Assembly (NCBI RefSeq): GCF_932274485.2 | Contig: NC_065879.2 | Location: 37,318,436 to 37,382,435, forward strand | Reading direction: 5' to 3' | Length of the DNA: 64,000 bases | Source: Patella vulgata | Lineage: Eukaryota; Mollusca; Gastropoda; Patellidae | Part shown: piece by piece, positions 11,496 to 22,600 of the stretch | Numbering within the stretch: the first letter of the stretch is position 1 | Layout: each line of letters starts with the position of its first letter | Position numbers and translations under genes: made by a program | The notes under the pieces: model-generated | Told to the model about the DNA's origin: nothing | What the model saw: the letters and a program-made list of their open reading frames with translations, nothing else | Database searches by the model: none

Positions 11496-13320
11496 TATGA
11501 TGAATAGCTTTAACGAATATCAAATGTTTTTCTTTTGTCTTGACCCCCTCCAAATTTGTGTCATCCTCGGTATCCCAGGTGGTTTTATTACGTTCTACTA
11601 ATGGAAGAGACGGGTACGATGTCCACGAATTTGTGTACGTGTATATCCATAAAAACTAACTTTATTTAATTTCACAAATATTATTATCACAACCCAATGT
11701 TTAAACACAAGTTCACTTTAAATTGACAATTATAGCGAATTTATGCTTTCTTGCCTGCGTCGGGAAACTATACGAAGCTTTAAAATAAAAAAAAAAGAAC
11801 GGTACACACTTATTGGCGATCGATAAAACAAAACAATCCCATTTGCAAATAGCCTGTGCACTGTAACAACGAAGGCAAAAAATATGTACACGAATTGTTT
11901 GAATATTCCTGAAAATATATCTCAGAGGAAATGAAAAAAAAATGTTGAGATATTCGCAAATCCGCTGTTTTGATTTAAAAATGCATTCGTGATTCTAGTT
12001 TTTAATAGATGAGAAGAGGTGTGTGCAATTCTGGCAACAAAAACAAAACCCTCTAACCAAATTGTCTGATTTAATTATAGTAGAGAGATTTAAGAAGATA
12101 GAATCGTAACCCTTGTGTAATCAAACACGACAGTCATTCACTGTGGGGTCCCATTGCTCAGTAAATGAGAATGAGCGAAATCAATACCGGTAATAGAGTT
12201 TTTATTAGGTATATTTCAATCTGTGGGGTGCTCTTTCTTTTTCAGTTGTAGTATTAGACAATATTAGTTCGAATTGTCTGATACTTTCCCTAGCCTTTTG
12301 GTGGTTATTTAAATGGCTGGAGTTTTTCCCGAAACCCGAAAAATTTGTTCTTGAATTTTCGCACCGATCGTATCCTATGAGCATACCCCATTTCACACAT
12401 TTTTTCGAATGCTGAATCATCCGCCTTTCAAAGGTACATCTCATGCCGGCCTTTTTACAATTGTTGAAACCAAAGTTATGAACTAACACAAATTAACAGA
12501 CCTACCTGTTGTCGACATTTCCAAAGTTTTCTCACACATGCAATATCTGGTATTGTTTAGCACAACTTCAAAGATAACGGATCTTCGATTATTTGGAAAA
12601 ATACATTTGTACACTTTCGATCATATAATATTGGATGTTTCAGAGTGGATATCCGTGTTAAAATTCTCAAAGCAATCGTCGACAAATCGTCGTCGAGAAA
12701 TCGGCGAAAAGAATCGTTATAGTGTGCCCATGCCGACCTGCTCATCTCACCAAATTGTCGCCGACTATTCCTGTATACGCAGGCCATTGACGAAATCTAC
12801 AGGTGACCTTATTATTTAGATCTTTATCTAGTAATCAACCCCGATATAATAGGTTATGGTTACCCTGAAATTTAACCTGAAGAGGTCCGAACAGACCAGC
12901 TTTCCATGTACGCGTCTTTGCTGGCGAAATGAAATGACGTGAAATGGGGTTTAACGTCCATCTGTTCTGCACCGATTGAGATAACGAATACGGGATTTCG
13001 CCAGCGAAAAAGTCGGTCTAATTGTAATGCAAATGTAATGGAATCGGCTCTAATATGCCATGCATGCAGACCGAGTGTTTATGTTTAGGTTCAGCTTTTA
13101 TTAAATCAATTAGCTGCATTTGTTTTTCAATTTTCAGCTTGATTTTGTGGACATGGTGTGTGTTAATGTGGTTTTGTGGGTTGTTTTTTTTCAAATAAGG
13201 AAAACAATTTCGGCCAACACGCTGTAATTTGTAGCTTGGTCGCCGGGAGACATTTGAATTGCACATGACTTCAGAATTTTTGGACCATGAACCCGAATTT
13301 TTGGACCAACCCGAACCCTA
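11496..13320. other. Intergenic DNA, no gene recognised
   Basis: AT-rich. Open frames of 76-94 codons at 12205-12819 have no motifs and overlap on both strands. The only repeat seen is the SINE tail at 12926-12994. Confidence 0.4.
12926..12994 (-). repeat. SINE family A, 3'-end fragment
   Basis: Minus-strand copy of only the SINE 3' end: GAAATGAAATG, then AAATGGGGTTTAACGTCC and CTGTTCTGC. The body is missing, as in a strongly 5'-truncated insertion. Confidence 0.7.
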
Positions 13321-13407
13321 ACCCTAGCACGCGGTTCGTGTCAGTGTCAGTGTCGCTAAAAATAAATCATCATCTCGTTTATCAACGCGAGATTTCGTCA
13401 ATTCACC

Positions 13408-14052
13408 ATGGCCGGTGTTATGAGGAATGTATCCATTGGCATTGCACAGAGTAAAAATTTATTAATTTGTAATTTGTAGAAATTCCCACTTATGACGTCA
13501 TTTACATGGGGTTCCCCAAACTTTTCAGCTCACGGATCCGAAATACATTGGTAGATTTGCACCGGCGTTTTTCCGTTGGGGGAAACGCGTGAAAGCGGGC
13601 CTTTTTTTTTCGAGAGTGGTAAAGATTGTTTTCTGATCTCAATAGATTGGATAATTTCGAGATCATTGTATGGTAAGTAGCCCTAAATGTCTTATTTGCA
13701 TTTGCATTCATCTAGAAGTATTTATTTTTTAGCATACCAAACAGCTCCTATTTCTTATTTCTTCATTTGTTGTCGTATATCGTCAATTATTGTATGCTAA
13801 AATTAACATTTGTAGGCCAATGTTAAATTCGGTATTTGTTTTACAAATCAGTCATATATATATCAGAATTGTATTTGTATCTTTGGTCTGCTGCCATATC
13901 TCATCACAGGAGCTAAACCTCACTCTGGACCTAACTCAAGACACAACCATCTCTGTACTTTACTCTTATTAATGGTTTCCAGTGCCATTTGGATATATAA
14001 TAATGAACAAAGAAAAATACATCCAAAACAGAAGACATGCAGTGGTAATTAA
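13408..14052 (+). CDS. Possible two-exon gene for a 61-residue single-pass membrane peptide
   Basis: Exon 1 (13408-13450) has ATG in a good context (TTCACCATGG) and ends at a GTAAAA donor. Exon 2 (13910-14052) follows a pyrimidine-containing acceptor ending CATCACAG and keeps frame to a TAA stop. The joined product starts MAGVMRNVSIGIAQ, has a basic His/Arg-rich stretch, then a hydrophobic segment LCTLLLLMVSSAIWIY (about residues 30-45) and a basic tail. That layout suits a small single-pass protein of mitochondrion or endomembrane. A GTAATT donor just before the stop and an acceptor at 14458 (ahead of AATAAA-like signals) would give a longer alternative C-terminus. I recognise no family. Support is only the start context, splice pair and membrane segment. 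Confidence 0.35.
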
Positions 14053-15566
14053 TAAATGGTTAATTCACAAACAACAAACCTGTGTAGAATGAACTAAGCA
14101 GGTGCAAACTACTCCTGTTCAATTTGGACAGTTTGTGTAATTTACAGATACATAACTGATTAAAAATGACAATAAAGCTTTTAAAAATCACTTTATGTAC
14201 TCGTATAATACCTGCTTTGAGACCTATTTTCATCAATTTTATGGTTCCAATCATGAGCTATACGCCCTAAATAAGATCCTCTGGGAACTGGTAGATGTGC
14301 AACACAGTTTCTCTCTGTGTGTTTCAGTAAGTATGTTTCACCAAAGTATATTCTTTTGGTTTTAAAATAAAAAGCTTTTTAATGGACAGAAAGAAAGTTG
14401 ATAAGCCAAGTTGTAATGTTTGTAATTTAGTCATATACTAATTTTCTTTTTTTAGGTCCATGTCTAAGAATATCCATTGTAAATCCATTGATAAAAATAA
14501 AAATCATTTATTTCAAAGTACTTTAAATCCCTACACTTTTTAACATAAAGCATTTAGTTTGTTTATAATATACTTATATATAAACAAACTAAATGCTCCC
14601 TGGTCACTGTTAACCCCCATCAATTAACTATATTTAAGTTTTAATTATCCTTTGATCAATTTAACTATTATCTTGTATTATAACAGCATTTATCTATGGC
14701 TTCTTTTTTGTTTTACTATAAATATCACCTTTTAGTTTAACTAAATATCATTTGTGCTTGATAACGATAAGAGAATACTTGTCGAAACGTCGTGCTATAC
14801 TTATAAACCAGTGATTGTATTTCCATATAAACTGTGTTGTGTTTTTAATGTGTTGAATCGCTAAATGCCACTCAAGGTTATATATAGCTTAACCCTTTAA
14901 AGAGGCATTGTCACTTTCAACAAGAAAATGAATTTGGTATAATATTTCTGTTAAAAATAACCCCTGACTACCAAAATCTGAAAACTAACCTATATAGGCC
15001 TACTTAGACCCCTAAACTTATATTGTCCTGACAGATTTGTTGCAAATTTCACATACAATCTAATTTGGACACAATCTCCCTGTAATTGTATAGTCTTTGA
15101 ATCAAATTGCACTGAATTGTAAAATTATTTTTTTGTCGAACTATCAGGATCCCAAAACTGCTGTCACCTTTCTAAAGCTTCACATTATTGACACAAATTA
15201 ATAACAGTCGGGATCTCAAAAGTGTTAATGCCTCATTAAAGCCTCATATTATTGACACACTTAATGAATACAAAATTAGTTTTTTTTTGAACTATGAACA
15301 GTCATGATCTCAAATATACTAACTCCTCTTTAAAAATATACTTTCAAGCTTCATATTATTGACACACATAAATTAATGCACTAAAAGGAAATAAATGCTT
15401 ATAAATGGGTTGGGCAATAAATGGAATGATTATGGTGTCAACAATAAGACATATTTAATTGATAAGTTCATTTTAACTAATTCACTTACATTAAATAATT
15501 TTACTATCTTTTGTGTTAAGCTTTTTTTCCTGATACAGAATGCAATTTCAAACAAGTATATTACTT
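14053..15566. other. AT-rich intergenic DNA with a perfect hairpin
   Basis: A 19-bp perfect inverted repeat (14549-14567 and 14579-14597, AGCATTTAGTTTGTTTATA and its complement) encloses an 11-base loop. Sequences near 15185 and 15235 (TCATATTATTGACACA type) recur loosely at 15355. No gene seen. Confidence 0.5.
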
Positions 15567-15570
15567 TTAA

Positions 15571-16104
15571 AGATGCAGTGTGTAAGATTTAGATAAAGAG
15601 CTGGCCGTTATTGCTGTAATAGTTTAAAAATTGAAAGCTGGACGTTCATGCTATAATAGTTTATGACTATATATTGAAAATTTCAGTCCAATTATTTTAT
15701 TGAGCGAAATTATGAATGTTTGAAGTTTTGACAATAATAGCTTAAATAGTCTTGATTGTCAAATACCATTGTTACGATTGTAAACAAAACCTTGATTTTC
15801 CATTTTAACATTTAACGAAGATATGACATTGTCTTATCCAGTTAATATTTCAGCTATCCGATGGGTTTAGAGAGTTGATTATGGGCTTGTCATGTGAACA
15901 AAAATCTAAATACTAATTATTATAACATTTGCTCTGATAATAAATAATCGGCTCTACATCTTGTCAAAATTGTAAACACTGATCACTTTGCTCAGAATTA
16001 ATTAATTTTAATGAAATTTTCAATATATTTATTTGTCAGATTTATTATTGAACCATTATAGCAATAACGGTCAGCTCTTTAACTAAATATTACATAATGC
16101 ATCT
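15571..16104. mobile_element. Palindromic MITE of the TTAA family, copy 1
   Basis: TTAA flanks both ends (15567-15570 and 16105-16108). The ends are ~55-bp inverted repeats starting AGATGCA and containing TTTAGATAAAGAGCTGGCCG on the left and its near-complement on the right. No open frame. TTAA duplications are typical of piggyBac and Kolobok groups; which one is not decided here. Confidence 0.8.
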
Positions 16105-16108
16105 TTAA

Positions 16109-17930
16109 GTAAGTGAAATTATATGATCCAACATTTTTCAAAGATGTTTGATTGCCACCAAAACAAACACAAGTTTAAAGCTAAAAAAAAACACATGGGC
16201 AGTAACTCTGCAAATAAATGATGCATCGACTTTGATTTTTGATAGGGGTTGCGCCTTGATATAAATCGGTACCCTATATAGCATTTACAAGGTTCAGTGT
16301 CAGAAACAGTAACTTTATAGCTCCTCTTTAGAACTAGCCAAGCAATTGTGGAGGGGCAGATGCGCAGAGAGGAAATTTGGGTCTATACAAATCGTTCTTG
16401 CTTAGAGATGACCGAATGAGCAAAGATTCTGTGTATAACTGAACTCTATTACTATTGAATATCTATGTACATATGGCTATATATGGCTATCCAAATACAT
16501 GCAAACCGCATGAAAATAGTTTGCATTTCTGTGAAAAAGTACCACAAAGATTCAGATAGTTGTACTTAACTAGGATAAAGGTTACTTATAATATAGTATT
16601 GTGCAAAACACATGAAATAAACAACAAATATTAAAATCAGTGTTTTTCACATAGAATTCCTGTGTTCTAATGACTATAATATATCTGGGAAAGTTTCTTT
16701 AAATAAATCAATACATTTTAGTTTGTAAACTCACTTCATTTATTTATTATCTACATTAGGGAGCATTTATTATTAACTGTTTTATAATACAAGTTATGAG
16801 CATTATATATTATGTCATGAAGAATTCAAAGAAATATTGAAATGCAAACTAAAGATAAAATCTCTGTGAAAAGGAGGTAGCTAGCTAGCTAAATATTATA
16901 TAACAACTGTAATGTTTATACTGTTGACATAATGAACAAAAAACTTTTATAAATTAATGTATGACATAAACAGAGCCAAGTCGTCATTTTATATACATAA
17001 TGTTTGTTAGTTAAAATTGTTAGTCAAGTAGGTGTTAAAACCGTGACTATTAAATGATATACATTTATTGGTTCAGTGTGTGTATTCCATGCACCTACAG
17101 AAATACAGTCAACCGCTGATAGTTCGAGACTACCACTGAAGCGTGCACATTCGCCGTGTCGAGGCCAACTTTCTGACAGTATGATACTATAAATAGCCAT
17201 GGCACGTGCAATTCTCTACAAATCTATCAACTATTACAGCCGTAAAAAAATTATTGTTGACGATTTTGAATAGCAGTAAAATGAAGCTTCTTGGTTATTA
17301 CAGCAGATTTAGAAATTACGTTCGTTTCATTTTTTAAATCGCTTTATCATTAACTGTACCGTTAAGAGTGGCATCTTTTGGTTTAGTACAAATAATATCT
17401 CTGAAACACTCGAGTTAGACAGGAACATGATACTAGCAGTAGTTTCATTTTACTTTTACAAGCTTTTTAAAACAATTGTTGAGCTAGCTAACGTGCTCAT
17501 TTCTAAATTCAATTTCTTGTTCTAGCTTTCTGTTATGTTTCGTAAAAAAGTAGTCTTGATTATCCCGGCCTGTCAATCAGCCCTAGAATGGTCGATAGAC
17601 TGGTTTAGCGAGACTAATTTCAAAACAAGGGCACGTAACCTGTCTTTTACTCAAAAGTGTCTGGATGTTATGGACGACACATGGAACCAGTTTTCAGTCT
17701 ATTATTTATAGATGATTAATGGTCATAGCTTATTAAGTACAACATGATCGTTTATTTAGTGACTATAATTGTGTGAAACTGATTTGAGGCTTGGCATATA
17801 TATAAATATTGTGGCGAAATTGTCGAGATATATGGAGATATTTATTTATGGCGGGTCACCCTACATAGGGATAGGTACATGTATTATTATTAGTCATGCT
17901 TTTACACTTGAAGTGGCATCTTTTATGTTA
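16109..17930. other. Intergenic DNA, no gene recognised
   Basis: AT-rich, only short frames. A GTAGCTAGCTAGCTA microrepeat lies near 16875. Nothing coding was identified. Confidence 0.4.
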
Positions 17931-17933
17931 CAG

Positions 17934-18165
17934 GGGGGTTGGATGGCCGAATGGTTAGCGCGTGCACTTTGTATCATAAGGTCCATCATTGAGTCAGCTG
18001 GCGTGATTTCGATCCCCCGGTTGTACGTGACAAGGATTAGGGTTGCCTGTCCAACCTCGTGGGTTTTCTCTGGGTCCTCTGGTTTCCTCCCACTGCTAAA
18101 AACCCCTACGTGCAAGCAAATGATTTAAATAAAATTGAACCGTGTGTTAGTCCCGAAATGACCTT
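17934..18165 (+). repeat. SINE family B, nearly full copy
   Basis: The tRNA-like head GGATGGCCGAATGGTTAGCG (A box) and GATTTCGATCCCC (B box) are followed by the central block GTGGGTTTTCTCTGGGTCCT and GGTTTCCTCCCACTGCTAAA, then TTGAACCGTG and TAGTCCCGAAATGACC. It lacks the shared tail seen in the copy at 37386. Pol III transcription is expected for an intact copy. Confidence 0.85.
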
Positions 18166-18282
18166 CTATAAATTGTATGATTTAATGACAATTTTCATTT
18201 GTAAAAGGCCATGCTCCAAAAGACAGTGGTATCACTTTTAAGGTGATAAACCTCATAACTCACAAAACTTTACTACTTAGAA

Positions 18283-18385
18283 AATATACAGGTCACATTT
18301 CTTGATAATGACTAGAGAAGTCTATTCAAAACATTGCTCAGTAATAAGCAGTAATTCTATTCCATAGAATTGTGACCTGTATATT
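18283..18385. repeat. Short inverted repeat
   Basis: ATATACAGGTCACA near 18284 is repeated in inverted form as TGTGACCTGTATAT near 18369. The ~70-base spacer between the arms has no evident function. Possibly a worn MITE. Confidence 0.5.
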
Positions 18386-18496
18386 CCAGTTCAGTTACTA
18401 AATGCCATTAAAACAATTTTCTTAGAAAATAATGTACAAAGTTTGGATCGCTGGAAATAAAAGCACATATTTACAGTATAAATAAGGAGAAAATGG

Positions 18497-18556
18497 CACT
18501 ACAAAAGTGTTTGAATATTTAATATAGAATTACAAAAGTGTTTGAATATTTAATAT
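18497..18556. repeat. Short tandem duplication (~34 bp x 2)
   Basis: ACAAAAGTGTTTGAATATTT followed by AATAT occurs twice in a row, beginning near 18499 and 18533. No function suggested. Confidence 0.8.
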
Positions 18557-19463
18557 ATGATAGAGCATGCATCCTTGGTACCTCCAGTAGTATCCTTCCA
18601 TTATAGTGCACAAAACAATTTTGGCCTATTAGCTATGTGATCTTCCCCAATGAATAAATCAGTGGCATAAAATCCATCTACCAGTAAATAAAATTTGATT
18701 TTTATTTTGTGTTTTAATTTTTGTTGTCATGAAGGTTTACATGTACATGTAACTACTTCTTTATCAATTATCTCTTACCTTGCACTTGCAACTTTAAAAT
18801 CAATCTTGTACAAACAAAAGCCTCTATTAATAGGCTAGAGCAAAGGTCAGGTAAGATGGACACATATCTCTAAAAGGTATTGTTAGATCATACAAAATTT
18901 TACTTAGACTGACTAGAAAATATATATTTTAAAATAAATGCACTAAAAAGTGTATGAAAATGTTCTTGTATAATATCTAAATAGATGTTTAAAACATATA
19001 TACAAAATGTAATGCCCTGCTTTGATCAAATTGTAAATTACTTGAACAAAGGGCTGTCACAAAGCATTTAATGATCGCATGAATAAAATTAAATTGCATA
19101 CGACTATTCTTGGTAGGCAAATGAAATTGAATATTATTTCCTGCCTTGATCTTTATTTCAATCTGTTACATAGTGAAAATATTTGATGTTTAACTTATTT
19201 CTTTGATAGAAATGCTATGATCCATAAGCTTTTGTGGTCTTCTAAAATCAGGAGTTCTTAAATATTGCAACAGGTAGTTGTTCCCAATATCTATTCCAGT
19301 GCACTCATATCCATTCACAAAGTTTATAAGATATCAGTTGTATTCAAGTAGACCATGGGCAAGGTATCACTGATAAAAACAGTAAACTTTTAGAGGCATT
19401 TAGCAACTTGATAAGGCAATAAACTATAACACATACTTAAGGGAAAACAGTTACATGTACTTA

Positions 19464-19469
19464 TTTATT
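19464..19469 (-). promoter_or_regulatory. Candidate polyadenylation signal of the reductase gene
   Basis: AATAAA on the minus strand, about 180 bases after the stop codon at 19648-19650. It is the nearest canonical hexamer I saw downstream. Confidence 0.45.
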
Positions 19470-19647
19470 TGGGTGAGGTTTTGAAGAGTATTCTCTCAAT
19501 ATTATGAAGTTATCAAAACTTAATGTGAATAAGTCCTGCAGTAACTTGTTTGCCAAAACATTCAAGGTAAGAGAGCGGATTTAAGTGGACTGGAAATATT
19601 TGCTTTACCAAGTTTGGTTTTGATCGACCATGTGAAATATCTAATAT

Positions 19648-22600
19648 TTATACTGTAATAGCAACCATTTTCCTATCCCAGTCATGGGTTTCTAAACATT
19701 GTAATATAAATTTAGCTACATCTTTTCTTGGTATGCTTCCTTTTGTATTTGGTACAAACTGTCCATCACTAGTCTTGATTTCCTTTCCTAAAATACATTT
19801 GTAAGCAAAATCTACATTAAATCTAATGAAAGCTAAAATAAAAAGTTACAGAGTTACCCCCCTTTAGTCTTCAGGGCTTAAAAATGTAATAATATTTCTG
19901 TTATAGAAAAATTGAAATGAAATGAAACTGGATTGTATGTCATTTATGATGTGTTTAAACTTCATTTCTACATTGTTATTTGCACATTAAGCAGGGAGGC
20001 TGTTGGGCCCTGACCCCCCCCCCCCCTCTCCCTTATCCCAACTGACAGTTCCATTTACATTTGTGGATAATAAAATTAGTAGTTTCACCCCCCGCCCCCA
20101 TCCCCTCTTCAACTTTCAGAAATCAAGGATACACCACTAATGTGTGTGTATCAGTACAAGCTGTTAAGTCAAAGCTAGATTTATGACGATGATGAATTGT
20201 CCATTAAAAGACTTAAGGTGTTATATCAGTCCTAATAGCTCTATTTTTAGATTTGTAAAGCAAGGTACAAACCTTGTTAGACATACTATTTTGAGCTAAT
20301 ATGTTTTCAAATATATTGTTACTGAATTAGGATCTCCAATATCTTTAGAATTTTGACATAAGTAATTGAAATTGTAGATTTCAAATGATTTTGATACCAG
20401 GAATATATAGATAATTGTTGAAACATCTGTTTACCTGTAGATTCATTAAGAGTTAGTCCTGGAGGTCTTACCACAGTATAGTTAATATCTTGACATTCAG
20501 CCTGAATATAATCCTCCATGCGACTCATATCAGCTAATACTGTCCGCAGAAATAATGGTCTCAACAGATAGGTCATAAACCACGGTTCATATTGTGTATC
20601 TATAGAAAAACATACTTACATTAGTGACTTGTGTATTTACTTGGAGATCAGTCAGGGGTCATTTATGGAATATTTAACAAACAAAATGACATTTTATATC
20701 TAAATTTTGTTTCGAACCACTTAATAGGTGACTCCAAGAATTCAGTGCACAGTTCACACAAAACTTGACAAAACAGAACATTTCATTTGCTAATCCTAGT
20801 TTATGTCGCGTAGATGTTTAACTCCATTTTTCTCTCAATGGGAAAAGTTTCTCGTCTTAAGAATTGATAACATAGTAAGATGTGGGTACTTGAGCAATGC
20901 CTGCAAGCACATCACACACATGCAAACACACAGAAATTGTTTTTTTTAGAAACATCTAATTTTTTTAATTTTTAGTTTCCGATGCATACTGATTTTAACA
21001 TTGGTGACCATCAACCCAACAATAAAATATCAAATATAAAAAGTCTTACATTTTGTTCCCCATGCTGACATACACACAAATCTGTTTACATTAGCTTTTC
21101 TCATTGATGAGGCAATAACTTTAATGGTATCACTGTATAAGGTGATTCCTGAAAAAAATGATGCCTTTGAACCTATACATGACACAACTGCGTCACACCC
21201 TTTCATATGTGGAATAACCGTTTCTTCATCTGCAAGGTCTATTTTCTGGACCTGAAAAAATGGAAGAAAATCAATCCATCACAATCAGATGCTGCAAGGT
21301 TAATGTCATCATTGGCGCTAATCATATACTCAGCCAAATTAAAAACTTGACACTGACGAATTTCAACAAATTTTTTTTTCAGGTAAGTCAAATAAATTTT
21401 AAAGTGTTTCTAACGATAGTAAATAGTAAGAAGCCTTTAATTTCATAAAATTGTAAAGTCAGGTGGATCACGTGACTTTTGAGCCTATAAAGATGAAAAA
21501 CCTGAAAGACACAAACTCGTGAGGTCAATCGATGCAAGTTTGCTTAAACTGAACACGCACACATAACTTGAACTGGAAAAAACAAATTAAAATTGTTATT
21601 TTCATCTTTGTTAGAAAATGCTGCGCCTTTCAAATGTAGAATGTCTACTTGCTATAGGTGGTCTCTATGCTGGTCAGTCTGTGGTCACTGTTGCAAGAGC
21701 CTTTAATTGTTCACGCCAGACAATAATTAATCTTAGAATGAGAGTGCTTCAAACTGGAACTATTGCCGACTGCCCAAGGGCGGGACCGCCACGTGTGACG
21801 TCACTCCAGGAAGATCAAGCAATACGATTATGTCATCTTAGAAACAGATTTGTCACTGCAACCTCCACAAGTAGAGAGATGTTTGGTGGTAGGGTAACTG
21901 CACAAACTGTTCGAAATCGCTTGCAGACTGCTGGTCTTCGAGCTCGGAAGCCCTATAATTGACCAATATTGACACCTCTTCGTCGCCGTAACCGACTTGT
22001 GTGGGCCACAAGACACATAAGATTTACTCAAAGACAGTGGAATTCGGTTGTCTTTAGTGACGAATCTCGATTCACTTTGAGATTTGCCGATGGCAGGGTC
22101 CAAGTGTACCACAGACGAGGTGAACGTTACGCTCCAGTATGCGTCAGAGAAGTTGACCGATTTGGTGGCGGCAACTTCATGGTTTGGGGTTCTTTTTGTG
22201 CACATGGATGTTCTCCTCTTGTTGTTGTCCAAGGGAACTTAAATGCTGTCCAGTACAGGGATCAGATTTTGCAACCTGTTCTTCTTCCATTTATGTAGAG
22301 ACATGGGCCTGGACTAATGTTTCAACAAGACAATGCTCGACCCCATACAGCAAATGCTACCCAGAATTTTTTAAGAAATGCCGGTGTCCAAGTCCTGGAT
22401 TGGCCGTCGCTTAGCCCCGACCTTAATCCTATTGAACACATCTGGGACGAACAGGGTCGACGTGTTCGTCAGTGAGTGAATCCACCACTGACGTTCCAGG
22501 ACCTTCAACATGCTCTTGCTGAGCAGTGGCGACGTCTTCCTCGGGTAGTGTTTACTAATGTTCTGAGATCCATGAGAAGACGTTGTGTGGCAGTACGAGA

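Noticed and set aside
12205-12489. 94-codon minus-strand frame with several Cys
   Set aside because: Cys and His spacing fits no zinc finger, no splice sites or homologous look; low support.
17894-18128. Overlapping frames of 73-119 codons at the SINE B copy, also seen at other SINE copies
   Set aside because: The same peptides appear at each SINE copy; these are repeat readings, not genes.
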